From an uncultured Lachnospiraceae bacterium (GTDB lineage Bacteria > Bacillota > Clostridia > Lachnospirales > Lachnospiraceae), in NCBI GenBank assembly GCA_910579275.1, contig CAJTTO010000018.1:1-64000 (forward strand): a stretch of 64,000 nucleotides of DNA. The letters run 5' to 3'. Shown here piece after piece: positions 35,640-44,674 of the stretch. Below the pieces are notes generated by a model, which worked only from the letters and a program-made list of their open reading frames with translations, did not search any database and was not told the DNA's origin. A program made the position numbers and the translations under genes. Positions within the stretch are counted from its first letter, which is position 1; every line of letters starts with the position of its first letter.

Positions 35640-37959
35640 ACATATCGGAATAAAACTTATATGTATTCATCATCTCATCCGGCACTTCCGGCGTAACTTT
35701 CTGCAGTGCCTTTATTTTCAGCTCAAACTCCTGCTTCTTCTTCTGGGCATTTCGGAAGCTGCGCGCCTGCGCCAATTCATATGGTCTCTGCACATTCAGT
35801 TTCATCCTAAGTTCTTTTGCAAACGGACAGTATGTTGCAAGAATCTCCCTTGCCACCTTGTTCATTTTCATGGATCCATTCGCCTCATTCTTAATCCAGA
35901 ACTCATAATCGATCAGGAACGTCTCCCTTGAGTTGTTCCTTGACTTCTGAATCTGAAGCTTAACCTTATCGCGTGCCTCGTCCGACAAATCCCTATTCTT
36001 TCTATAAAACTGAATATAATCCATATATTCCGATGTGAGTGATTTTACTTTTACATCATTCCATGCCATACCCTGTATACAACGGCAGAGCTCCCAACGG
36101 AAACGGCCGAAAAGCTTAACCATCATATCGTCTATATTGGAGTTTGTCATAATCGGGAAACAGAAACGTCCTGGGGTTCCCTTGTTTTTGCCCCCGATTT
36201 CCTGCCACATGGACGCGTTGGTTCCAAACAGCGGGAATAAAATCACATCAGGATATACATTCCGCATAACCGTCTCGTTGATAATCTTCAATTCGGTATT
36301 GGAGTAAATAACCTCCCTGTAAAATACAGAATAGTCAATCTGTGTAAGCTTCTGCACACTCTCGTTTATTTTCTTTTTGGTAACCAGTATTTTGTCCAAG
36401 TATCCAAAAATTGCTTCCTTATACAAAATCGGCATGTAAGAGGACGGCTGGCCATAAAGAGTACGTGTGTTGCTCATCTGCATATTCATGACCTCATACT
36501 CTACACGCTTATCCATGTTCTGAAGCAATGCCTTTTGTTCTTTCTCTGTAATCTCACCCTGTTTTTTGAGTGACCGGAGATTCTCTACGTAGTCCTCATC
36601 AAACTCACTCTTTGACGGATCACGCTTGCCTGCCTGTATCATGTCAAGCCACTCCATCATTGTAACCACCTTACAAGGTCCCTCGTTTTTATCCGGCTCA
36701 ATGCCGCATAAAAATCTCAAATGCTCCTCGTCAAGCAGCCGTTCGTCAAGCATACCATAATTCATAAAAAGCTCAACCGCTTTTGGCGGGTACATCAGCC
36801 CCTCCTTTATCTTGCGGTAGCATGACAAATATAACCGGAATACCAGCGGTGTAATCGTCTTTTTCGCTTTCTTGACATCATCCTCCACAGACATCCTGTC
36901 AGGCACTTCTACCAGATGGTTCACATTTTTTCTGAGTGTTTCATTATCCTCGTCGCTGAGTGTCGCAAACTTGAGAATCTGCTCCATCGAACCTTTCAGG
37001 GAGGCAACGTCCCGCTTAATGTCCTCCTCCTTCTCTTCCTGTGACTTCTGCTCTGCAACAGGCACCTCACCGGAACTCAGCCCATCTATTTTGCCCTTCA
37101 GGTGCTCAACATCAAAGTCAAACACACTCTCTGTCTGATTCTTAACCTCCTTATACTGAAACGCCATTTCTTCCACGATTCCGTTCAGCAGCACAATCAT
37201 TTCATTCGGGATGTCATCCTTCTCCTTTATCTCCTGTGCCGTATCGCAGATACAGTCAAACAGACTGTTCCTTGGGCGGAGACAGACTACCTCTATCAGA
37301 TTTTTGATATATTCTGTCACTTCGGCACAGTCCTCTAGAAGTGCGGATGAGAGATCAATAATCTCATTTACCTGAAAGTTTGCCATCTCTTCACGGTACG
37401 AAAAATATACCTTATTGGCACTCAGCGGAATCTTTGCCGCCTCCTCATAGTATGCAATCCTGTATTCGTTGACATCCTGTGTATCCTCGTATGGCTGAAG
37501 CTCCTCAAGCTCCTCATTTCCAATCGCCGGAACTTCAAATGCCTTACAGATATTCTTATACTCGGAATAGCTGCCCTGAACAAATGAGCACAGACGCTCT
37601 GCACGTTCAATAAGGCTTGACTTTAATCTGTAAATCTCAACCGCTATCCTAAACTGCGAAGAAACCATAATTGCACGATAGTCCGCATTTTTCGAAACAA
37701 TATTCCTGATTGTCTGTTCCCCCTGAGTCGGGAGTGCATATATTACAGAATCCTCCAGCGCAATGTAAGTTGCATGATATGTCTGGTCTTTATATCCGTT
37801 CAGGGCAAGATAACTTCCCTGTGTTCTTATCATCTTTACATACTCTCCCTGCATGACCACCTTGCCGGAAAGGATAATTCCTATCTGGTTTAATTCCTCG
37901 CCTTTCTCAAAAATGACATCACCTTTTTTTACAATATTTTTTCCGCTGACATTTAACAT
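35638..37959 (-). CDS. Large cyclic-nucleotide-binding-domain protein
   Basis: Residues 1-110 form a cyclic-nucleotide-binding fold (KKGDVIFEKGEELNQIGIIL, LSGKVVMQG, then ALEDSVIYALP), without a clear phosphate-binding cassette, so nucleotide binding is unproven. The remaining 660 residues are mostly helical with heptad-like stretches and no DNA-binding helix-turn-helix or membrane segment that I can see. It is therefore not a Crp regulator. Such proteins occur in Lachnospiraceae; the function is unknown. GGAGGGAG precedes ATG 37959. Confidence 0.65.
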   Translation of the reverse strand: MLNVSGKNIVKKGDVIFEKGEELNQIGIILSGKVVMQGEYVKMIRTQGSYLALNGYKDQTYHATYIALEDSVIYALPTQGEQTIRNIVSKNADYRAIMVSSQFRIAVEIYRLKSSLIERAERLCSFVQGSYSEYKNICKAFEVPAIGNEELEELQPYEDTQDVNEYRIAYYEEAAKIPLSANKVYFSYREEMANFQVNEIIDLSSALLEDCAEVTEYIKNLIEVVCLRPRNSLFDCICDTAQEIKEKDDIPNEMIVLLNGIVEEMAFQYKEVKNQTESVFDFDVEHLKGKIDGLSSGEVPVAEQKSQEEKEEDIKRDVASLKGSMEQILKFATLSDEDNETLRKNVNHLVEVPDRMSVEDDVKKAKKTITPLVFRLYLSCYRKIKEGLMYPPKAVELFMNYGMLDERLLDEEHLRFLCGIEPDKNEGPCKVVTMMEWLDMIQAGKRDPSKSEFDEDYVENLRSLKKQGEITEKEQKALLQNMDKRVEYEVMNMQMSNTRTLYGQPSSYMPILYKEAIFGYLDKILVTKKKINESVQKLTQIDYSVFYREVIYSNTELKIINETVMRNVYPDVILFPLFGTNASMWQEIGGKNKGTPGRFCFPIMTNSNIDDMMVKLFGRFRWELCRCIQGMAWNDVKVKSLTSEYMDYIQFYRKNRDLSDEARDKVKLQIQKSRNNSRETFLIDYEFWIKNEANGSMKMNKVAREILATYCPFAKELRMKLNVQRPYELAQARSFRNAQKKKQEFELKIKALQKVTPEVPDEMMNTYKFYSDM

Positions 37960-37983
37960 CTGTCTCCCTCCATTTGGCTATAC

Positions 37984-38649
37984 TCATAAGTTCATTATAC
38001 TCAGTTTTTCAGGAAAATTTCCCGCCTTGCTGCACACGCAAGTCATATATCCCTCAAGCTCGTTATAAAGCCTTATATCAATTATCTGTCTCTTATCAAC
38101 ATCATACACATGGCTGTAATCCTGTGCAGTCACGTATCTGCTTATACCAGCCCCGATTCCCCGTCCGCTCCATTTCACAACACTTTCCTTGGCCGTCCAT
38201 ATGCTGTAAAATTCTCTCGATCTTCTATCTGAATCATTCTCCTCTATTGCAAGAAGTCTGTCATATTCATCCGCATGATAAAATCTTTTTGCCAGCTGCA
38301 GCTTCCAACTTTTCATCTCCTGGATGTCTGCTCCTATTGGCTCTGTATCCACTGCACATACAACCCATTGTCCCGAATGTGACAGTGAATATTGAAACGC
38401 ATCATATCCCTTAATATATGGTTTTCCATGTAAACCTGTTTCTATTTGAATCTGCTGCCACTCTTTTATACCATATCCGGCTTCCAGAAATGCCTGCCGG
38501 AGCAAAAGTCCCGCAAAAATACTCCGCGCTTTCTCTTGTTCATTTTTCAGTGACAACACCCTTTCCTGTCTGCCCCTGTCAAGAAGCCCACACAGCATCT
38601 CTGACTTTGGCAGTGGAAACGCATAAATTTTTGCCGCATATAACCTCAA
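37984..38649 (-). CDS. 4'-phosphopantetheinyl transferase (Sfp type)
   Basis: It transfers phosphopantetheine from CoA to carrier-protein serines. The Sfp-family motifs are GLHGKPY, YSLSHSGQWVVCAV, IGADIQEM (metal Asp) and FYSIWTAKESVVKWSG (WxxKE). At 221 aa it is of normal size for the long, two-lobed form. The start appears to be a TTG at 38649 with only weak upstream signal. It lies 25 bases before the cyclic-nucleotide-domain gene. Confidence 0.88.
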   Translation of the reverse strand: MRLYAAKIYAFPLPKSEMLCGLLDRGRQERVLSLKNEQEKARSIFAGLLLRQAFLEAGYGIKEWQQIQIETGLHGKPYIKGYDAFQYSLSHSGQWVVCAVDTEPIGADIQEMKSWKLQLAKRFYHADEYDRLLAIEENDSDRRSREFYSIWTAKESVVKWSGRGIGAGISRYVTAQDYSHVYDVDKRQIIDIRLYNELEGYMTCVCSKAGNFPEKLSIMNL

Positions 38650-38670
38650 TTTTTCACGCCACTTTCAACA

Positions 38671-38698
38671 CTACCCCGGCATTTTGCAGCCGGGGTAG
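38671..38698 (-). terminator. GC-rich stem-loop after the chemoreceptor gene
   Basis: A perfect 10-bp stem, CTACCCCGGC (38671-38680) with GCCGGGGTAG (38689-38698), has an 8-base loop. It lies 21 bases past the chemoreceptor stop. No T-run follows, so termination may be incomplete. Confidence 0.6.
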
Positions 38699-38718
38699 TA
38701 GATAAGATATTTATATCT

Positions 38719-40500
38719 TTAATATTTTCCAAAGTCAGCGTCAAGTGAAATGATACTCTCATTATCAACATAATCGCTATCAACACTAGACGACATATCA
38801 TCATAATCAGACTTTGTATTTCTTCCGGTAAGAAGTTTGTATTTGCCAACCGCATTCTGAAGCTGTCCTGCAAGACTTGAAAGTTCTGCACTTGCAGCCG
38901 CGCACTCCTCAGATGTTGCAGAGTTTGTCTGCACAACATCTGCAATCTGTGTGATACCTGCATTTACCTGCCCTACAGAACTTGCCTGATTTACAGAAGC
39001 CTCTGCTATATTGCTTACAATTGAGGCAATGTTCTCAACAGATAATAGAATTTCTTCAAGTGCCGACGCAGTTTCTACCGCAAGCTTAGAACCAACTTCC
39101 ACTTTCTTGATGGAATCCTCAATCATCACCGCGGAATCCTTTGCTGCCTCAGCTGACTTGTTCGCAAGACTTCTGACTTCATCCGCAACCACTGCGAATC
39201 CCTTACCGTGTACGCCTGCCCTTGCAGCCTCTACAGAAGCGTTCAGCGCGAGGATATTTGTCTGGAATGAGATATCGTCGATTACCTTCATAATCTTTGA
39301 AATATTTTCAGAAGACTCATTGATATCCTGCATTGCAGCAATCATCTGCTTCATCTGTTCATTACCGCGGATTGCTTCGTCCTTTGTATTCTGTACCAAC
39401 TCATTTGCCCTGTTTGCATCATCCGCATTGACCTTTGCACCGTTTGCAATCTCCTCGATAGAGACCGTAATCTCCTCAATAGCACTTGCCTGCTGTGTCG
39501 TACCCTGTGCCAAAGAGTTGCTTGCACTGGCAACCTCGTTTGCGCCTGACGTCATTCTGGCCGCCGCATCACGGATTGTAGACAAATTCCTGTTGTTGTC
39601 GCGAAGCATCTTTACAATCGCTGTTCCGAGTGCATCATCCTCGCTTGCTTTCTTATAAGTTGCTGTCAAGTCACCTTCCGCAACCTGCTCCGTAACGTGA
39701 ACCTGCTCTCCAATCGTCTTTATCATTAACTTAAAGTCATCTGTCAAGTCACCGAACTCATCATTTGATGTTCTCTCAATGTGGGCATTAATGTCTCCTC
39801 TTGCCATCTTCCTTGCAACATCAGAGAGCGTCATCAGCGGATACTGAATCTTTTTCTTTGTGACCACTGTAGCGAAGAAAATGCAGACAATATAAATAAC
39901 CACTGCCATCCCAATGATAAAGCTCTGTCTTAAGGATATATAATTTCTGATTGTCTCCCTGTCCTTTGAAGCACAGACCATTCCGACAATCTGATTCGTA
40001 CTGTCTGTCACCGGAACATAAAAGCCGTAATATAGTGCTCCATTAATCTCGAAATCATCCCTTGAATATTCATTTCCGGCATTCAGAACTTCTGCGGCTA
40101 CTTTGGGATCCGCCTTTGTACCCACGATTGGGTTGCCCTGCGCATCCTTAATCGTTGTCGCACGCCTTACATCTCCAAAAAACAGGGTAATCTCGCCATC
40201 GTTCGCTGAAGCATAGTTATCAACCAATGCGCCCATCTGCTGGGAAAGATTTACCTCGCCTTTATACAGGTCATCACCCTGCATGGAATAGTCTCCTGAC
40301 GACACTCCGTCAAGTGCAAGCATCGTACCTCTTGCCAAAGCTTCCAATGTCTTAAATGTCTCTGACTCCATACCCTGCCTGAGTGTCATTGTAGAAACTG
40401 TCACAATAACAATACATGCCAGCATCATCGGCAGCGATACCAGTAAAATCACCAGCCACTTAATGCTAAATCTGCGCCCTAATTTGTTTTGTTCATTCAT
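38719..40500 (-). CDS. Methyl-accepting chemotaxis protein
   Basis: It has TM1 (WLVILLVSLPMMLACIVIV), an extracellular single Cache-like sensor (about 45-195), TM2 (FIIGMAVVIYIVCIFFATVV), a HAMP domain (about 220-270) and a long cytoplasmic signalling rod. The conserved hairpin tip is FQTNILALNASVEAARAGVHGKGFAVVADE. ATG 40500 with AAAGGAT upstream gives 593 aa. No che gene is nearby. A good sigma-A promoter stands about 90 bases upstream, and I see no sigma-D-type flagellar promoter. Confidence 0.92.
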   Translation of the reverse strand: MNEQNKLGRRFSIKWLVILLVSLPMMLACIVIVTVSTMTLRQGMESETFKTLEALARGTMLALDGVSSGDYSMQGDDLYKGEVNLSQQMGALVDNYASANDGEITLFFGDVRRATTIKDAQGNPIVGTKADPKVAAEVLNAGNEYSRDDFEINGALYYGFYVPVTDSTNQIVGMVCASKDRETIRNYISLRQSFIIGMAVVIYIVCIFFATVVTKKKIQYPLMTLSDVARKMARGDINAHIERTSNDEFGDLTDDFKLMIKTIGEQVHVTEQVAEGDLTATYKKASEDDALGTAIVKMLRDNNRNLSTIRDAAARMTSGANEVASASNSLAQGTTQQASAIEEITVSIEEIANGAKVNADDANRANELVQNTKDEAIRGNEQMKQMIAAMQDINESSENISKIMKVIDDISFQTNILALNASVEAARAGVHGKGFAVVADEVRSLANKSAEAAKDSAVMIEDSIKKVEVGSKLAVETASALEEILLSVENIASIVSNIAEASVNQASSVGQVNAGITQIADVVQTNSATSEECAAASAELSSLAGQLQNAVGKYKLLTGRNTKSDYDDMSSSVDSDYVDNESIISLDADFGKY

Positions 40501-40589
40501 AAGTAACATCCTTTCACACAATATACTATTAAATTTATTTTAAGGCTAACATTCACATTGATTCTGATAACCTTAATTACTTATCCTCT

Positions 40590-40618
40590 ATTTTAAATTG
40601 TTTCTACGATTAAGTCAA
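40590..40618 (-). promoter_or_regulatory. Sigma-A promoter of the chemoreceptor gene
   Basis: TTGACT (40613-40618) and TAAAAT (40590-40595) are separated by exactly 17 bases on the minus strand. Confidence 0.7.
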
Positions 40619-40747
40619 TAGTATATATTGTCTGTCACTTAATTTTTTTTTAATATTACTGCTTATTTTTCCCAGAAGCGCATAAAATCAATAATTTTTA
40701 CTTTGAGGCGGCATGTTTTTGCCGGACGCGGACGCAATCCTTACGGC

Positions 40748-41530
40748 TCAGAATGCCAAATATTTTTTCATGGTGCGCAGTGCGTTCTTCTCAAGCCGTG
40801 ACACCTGTGCCTGGGAAATACCGATATACTCTGCCACTTCCATCTGTGTCTTTCCCTCAAAAAAGCGCAGGCGGATAATTTCATTCTCTCTCTCATCGAG
40901 TCTTTTCATCGCCTCGCTTAAGGATATATTTTCAACCCAGTTTTCCTCCTTGCATTTTTTGTCGCTTATCTGATCCATCACATAAAGCGTATCGCCGCCT
41001 TCCGTGTAGACAGGCTCATACAGACTCATCGGATTTTGTATCGCATCAAGCGCATACACGATGTCTTCCTTCGGAATACCAATTTCCTCTGATATCTCCA
41101 TGATTGTCGGCTCGCGCAGATTCTTTTTGGTCAGATTCTCCTTCGCATAAATTGCCTTATATGCCGTATCCTTCAGGGAGCGGCTTACCCTTATCGGGTT
41201 GCTGGAATCACGCAGGAACCGTCTGATTTCACCGATAATCATAGGAACCGCATAGGTGGAAAATTTTACATCCAGACTGGAATCAAAGTTATCAATCGCC
41301 TTTATCAGACCGATACAGCCTATCTGAAATAAGTCGTCAACGTTTTCATTCGACTGTGAAAATCTTTTGATTACACTCAGCACCAGTCTCAGGTTCCCCC
41401 TGATATATTCCTCCCTTGCCGATAAATCCCCCTGCTCTATTCTCGCAAAAAGCGCCTGTTTTTCCTCATTTTTCAAAACGGGAAGCTTTGACGTATTTAC
41501 ACCACATATCTCAACTTTTCCAAGTGCCAT
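40748..41530 (-). CDS. sigG: Sporulation sigma factor sigma-G
   Basis: This is the late forespore-specific sigma factor. At 260 aa it starts with the conserved KVEICGVNTSKLPVL, has region 2 (NLRLVLSVIKRF, DLFQIGCIGLIKAIDNFD, KFSTYAVPMIIGEIRRFLRD), region 3 and region 4 (EVAEYIGISQAQVSRLEK). GGAGG lies 9 bases before ATG 41530. It is next to sigE as in Bacillus, where it is read both from the spoIIG promoter and from its own forespore promoter. Confidence 0.97.
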   Translation of the reverse strand: MALGKVEICGVNTSKLPVLKNEEKQALFARIEQGDLSAREEYIRGNLRLVLSVIKRFSQSNENVDDLFQIGCIGLIKAIDNFDSSLDVKFSTYAVPMIIGEIRRFLRDSSNPIRVSRSLKDTAYKAIYAKENLTKKNLREPTIMEISEEIGIPKEDIVYALDAIQNPMSLYEPVYTEGGDTLYVMDQISDKKCKEENWVENISLSEAMKRLDERENEIIRLRFFEGKTQMEVAEYIGISQAQVSRLEKNALRTMKKYLAF

Positions 41531-41631
41531 ATTTATAATCCTCCTATATCTCTATGTCCCACAGATAACAAATATCTGTCAGACATATGTAAAGAGGTGT
41601 AAATACGTTTTGCCGCAGAAATTGACCGATT

Positions 41632-42360
41632 CTAACTTACCATTTCTTTTTTCAGGCGCTTCATAATCTTTTTTTCCAGACGTGAGATATAAGACTGTGA
41701 AATTCCCAGATAATCCGCCACTTCTTTCTGTGTCATTTCCATGTCGTCGGGATTGTTGAGTCCGAACCGCAGCATAATAATGGTTCGCTCGCGTTCTCCC
41801 AATTTTGATATCGCACGCTTAAGCTGGCTTCGTTCCACTTCATTCTCAAGGTCTTTATAAATCACATCCTCATCCGTACCAAGAATGTCTGACAAGAGCA
41901 GTTCATTTCCGTCCCAGTCCACATTCAACGGTTCATCAATGGAAACCTCAAGTCTTGTCTTATTGTTTCTTCTCAAATACATCAATATTTCGTTTTCAAT
42001 GCATCTTGACGCATAGGTTGCAAGCTTTATGTTTTTGCTGCGGTTAAATGTATTAATCGCCTTTATCAGACCGATTGTTCCTATGGAAATCAAGTCTTCC
42101 ACGCCCACCCCGGTATTGTCAAACTTTTTTGCGATATATACGACAAGCCGCAAATTATGCTCTATCAAAAGCGCCCTTGCCTCGTTTGCATACTCTGTCT
42201 CAAGTCCATTGATTGCCCTGTTTTCTTCCTCTCCCTCCAGCGGCGGCGGCAGCACTTCCGAGCCGCCTATATAATGAATCTCATTTCCGACTGCACTTTT
42301 ATTGCTTTTTTTGCCCAACGACAACCTCATTTTTCCCGGCAAATACAATTTGATTATCAT
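41632..42360 (-). CDS. sigE: Sporulation sigma factor sigma-E (pro-form)
   Basis: This is the early mother-cell sigma factor, made as an inactive precursor. The basic/hydrophobic start (MIIKLYLPGKMRLSLGKK) and the following IHYIGGSEVLPPPL span the region where SpoIIGA cleaves pro-sigma-E. Region 2 (NLRLVVYIAKKF, DLISIGTIGLIKAINTF) and region 4 (EVADYLGISQSYISRLEKK) follow. ATG 42360 with GGAGGAG gives 242 aa. It lies 35 bases after spoIIGA and so is co-transcribed with its protease. Confidence 0.97.
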   Translation of the reverse strand: MIIKLYLPGKMRLSLGKKSNKSAVGNEIHYIGGSEVLPPPLEGEEENRAINGLETEYANEARALLIEHNLRLVVYIAKKFDNTGVGVEDLISIGTIGLIKAINTFNRSKNIKLATYASRCIENEILMYLRRNNKTRLEVSIDEPLNVDWDGNELLLSDILGTDEDVIYKDLENEVERSQLKRAISKLGERERTIIMLRFGLNNPDDMEMTQKEVADYLGISQSYISRLEKKIMKRLKKEMVS

Positions 42361-42395
42361 AATTTCTCCTCCATTTCTTTTATAAAAGATGCCTT

Positions 42396-43187
42396 TCATG
42401 CCGATATCAACTTATGGTTTAATATCATCTGGAACGTCCCGTCCCTCGAAAGTTTCCCCTTATACAAAGCCACAACGGCCTCCCTTTTCACGATCTCCCC
42501 TTCTTCCCTCTGTATCATCATCCGCTCTACTACGATGCCTTCCAGAATCCCATGTTCATTTCCGACACTCCGGTATGGAATAACCCTGTATTTCTGCGGA
42601 TATTTTGTCATCCACTGCCTGATTTCAGCCGTTTCCTCCATCACGGATACTGGTTTTCCCGACACAGGATCGCACAATAAATTGCCTGTATCAAACAATG
42701 CCCGAATTACGATATCCTCTCCGTTCTCTGACAATGTCACATCATAGATATTCCTGCAGCCTGCCATATTGCGATATACCACCAAAATTGCAACAATGCC
42801 TGTGATCACCACTGTAACGATGGTCTGGGCAGAATACGCCCCCACAAGCCTTATCACGCACTCCATAAGTTTTCCATACGCGGACATCATGCCGTGCAGA
42901 TAGATTACGCCTAAAACAGGACGCCTAAAGGGAATTCTGTTTTTCGGATGATAAATACATATCAGCACCATCGTTGCATCAAGAAAAAGTACACTAAGAA
43001 CATATATGACCCCAAATCTGATTCCTGACACTAGTATCAGCACTGCTCCTGCGCCTCCAGCCAATGATGCCGTTACCAGTCTCCACCACCGTATTTTTTC
43101 CTTTAAAAGGAGCGCCACCAGAATCAACAGCAGCGCATCCATCATCACATTTTCTATAAAATAAATGTCAACATATACCTCATAAAT
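42396..43187 (-). CDS. spoIIGA: Sigma-E processing aspartyl protease SpoIIGA
   Basis: This membrane protease cleaves pro-sigma-E in the mother cell. The N-terminal half has about five membrane helices (FIENVMMDALLLILVALLL onwards). The C-terminal half has the catalytic ALFDTGN motif and GNLLCDPVSGKPV. The start appears to be ATT at 43187: GGAGG (43196-43200) lies 8 bases before it, giving MYEVYVDIYF, as in the family; a GTG at 43196 overlaps the ribosome-binding site and has none of its own. The longer frame to 43307 is unlikely. The gene is read together with sigE and sigG. Confidence 0.88.
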   Translation of the reverse strand: MYEVYVDIYFIENVMMDALLLILVALLLKEKIRWWRLVTASLAGGAGAVLILVSGIRFGVIYVLSVLFLDATMVLICIYHPKNRIPFRRPVLGVIYLHGMMSAYGKLMECVIRLVGAYSAQTIVTVVITGIVAILVVYRNMAGCRNIYDVTLSENGEDIVIRALFDTGNLLCDPVSGKPVSVMEETAEIRQWMTKYPQKYRVIPYRSVGNEHGILEGIVVERMMIQREEGEIVKREAVVALYKGKLSRDGTFQMILNHKLISA

Positions 43188-43274
43188 CCGTATCACCTCC
43201 GTTTCGGCAGGCAAAACAGTCCGGTCACCACTATTCAAATCGTTGTTCTCTGATTTCCTGATCTGCCTATGGGC

Positions 43275-43307
43275 ATTATAACAAAACAGTCCCATGCTTT
43301 TTGTCAA
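43275..43307 (-). promoter_or_regulatory. Probable spoIIG promoter with Spo0A-box-like sites
   Basis: TTGACA (43302-43307) and a perfect TATAAT (43275-43280) are 21 bases apart on the minus strand. In Bacillus the Spo0A-activated spoIIG promoter has a similarly over-long spacer of 22 bases. Two sites resemble the Spo0A box TTTGTCGAAAAA: AAAGTCGAAAAA (43331-43342) and TTTGACAAAAAG overlapping the -35. The promoter overlaps the ftsZ terminator. Confidence 0.6.
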
Positions 43308-43323
43308 AGCATGGGACTGTTTT
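43283..43323 (-). terminator. ftsZ terminator hairpin
   Basis: A perfect 18-bp stem, AAAACAGTCCCATGCTTT (43283-43300) with its complement (43306-43323), has a 5-base loop. It lies 52 bases past the ftsZ stop. Its loop and arms contain the -35 region of the following spoIIG promoter. Confidence 0.85.
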
Positions 43324-43375
43324 ATGTTTATTTTTCGACTTTATTCTTATTCTATATGTTTCTTTCAGGCATTTT

Positions 43376-44572
43376 CTACCGTTTTAAGAAATTGGGTATG
43401 TTCAGGGTCTGTTCCTTCACATTGCTTCTCAAATCTGCGGGGGGCTTAATGCCGCTCACTGGTTTCTGCGGCGGATTCTGCGGCTGGCTGTTCGGCTGTA
43501 TCACATTAATTCCCGCCGGTGCCTGCGGCCTTGGACGCACCGGAGTGTTCGGCACATTGGCAGGTTTTACAGAAAAATTACTGTTAATCTTGCCCATGTT
43601 TTTCAGCGGGGAATTATAGCTTGACTCCACAATACCCGTTGCAATGACTGTAACGGTACAAGAATCCGCCATATCCTCATTGTACATCGCGCCAAAGATA
43701 ACATTGATATCCTCTCCGGCAAGCTGCTGCACATAGCTTGCTGCATCATTTGCATCAAAAATTGAAATATCGCCCGAGATATTGAGAATAACATCCGTGG
43801 CACCGCTGAGGGTTGTCTCAAGAAGCGGCGATTCAACCGCCATCTTAATCGCCTCGGCAGCCTTGTCTTCACCCTTACCGTAACCGATACCGATATGTGC
43901 GATACCTTTCTCTTTCATAACAGTCTGAACATCGGCAAAATCAAGGTTGATAACAGACGGAACATTAATCAAATCCGTAATACCCTGTACTGACTGCTGA
44001 AGCACTTCATCCGCTTTCTTCAACGCATCCGGCATGGTTGTCCGCCTGTCGACAATCTCAAGCAGCTTGTCATTCGGAATCACAATAAGCGTATCGACAT
44101 GTTCCTTTAGCTTCTCAATGCCGGTCAATGCATTCGTCATACGTGTGCGTGCCTCAAACTTGAACGGTTTTGTGACAACGCCGACCGTAAGAATCCCCAT
44201 CTCCTTTGCAATCGCTGCCACGATAGGCGCCGCGCCGGTTCCGGTGCCGCCGCCCATACCGCAGGTAACAAATACCATGTCCGCGCCCTTTAACGCCTCC
44301 TTGATATCCTCGGAGCTTTCTTCCGCTGCCTTCTCCCCTACTTCAGGTTTGGCACCCGCGCCAAGCCCTTTTGTAAGCTTCTCACCTATCTGCAAAAGTT
44401 TCGGTGCCTTGCAGAGCTGTAAAGCCTGCTTGTCCGTATTGACTCCTATAAATTCAACACCTGTAATCGTCTCATCTATCATTCGGTTCACAGCATTATT
44501 GCCTGCGCCGCCTACTCCTACTACAATTATCCTTGCTGCTGCATCTGTTTCATTTGATCTAATCTCGAGCAA
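43376..44572 (-). CDS. ftsZ: Cell-division GTPase FtsZ
   Basis: This tubulin-like GTPase forms the division ring. The GTP signature GGGTGTGAAPIVA (about 104) and the N-terminal VVGVGGAGNNAVNRM are intact. The C-terminal linker is proline-rich and short, and the end (TLNIPNFLKR) is the conserved FtsA/SepF-binding peptide. The start is the TTG at 44572 (MLEIRSNETDAAARI), with AGGAGG 8 bases upstream, giving 398 aa. FtsA is not encoded next to it. Confidence 0.96.
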   Translation of the reverse strand: MLEIRSNETDAAARIIVVGVGGAGNNAVNRMIDETITGVEFIGVNTDKQALQLCKAPKLLQIGEKLTKGLGAGAKPEVGEKAAEESSEDIKEALKGADMVFVTCGMGGGTGTGAAPIVAAIAKEMGILTVGVVTKPFKFEARTRMTNALTGIEKLKEHVDTLIVIPNDKLLEIVDRRTTMPDALKKADEVLQQSVQGITDLINVPSVINLDFADVQTVMKEKGIAHIGIGYGKGEDKAAEAIKMAVESPLLETTLSGATDVILNISGDISIFDANDAASYVQQLAGEDINVIFGAMYNEDMADSCTVTVIATGIVESSYNSPLKNMGKINSNFSVKPANVPNTPVRPRPQAPAGINVIQPNSQPQNPPQKPVSGIKPPADLRSNVKEQTLNIPNFLKR

Positions 44573-44674
44573 GTTTCCTTCCTCCTTCACAATTCCTATT
44601 AAATTCCATCTAACTTATCATATAATTTTTTTGCCAATTAATCAACCTATTTTTTGTTTTATTGTTACCTTTTT

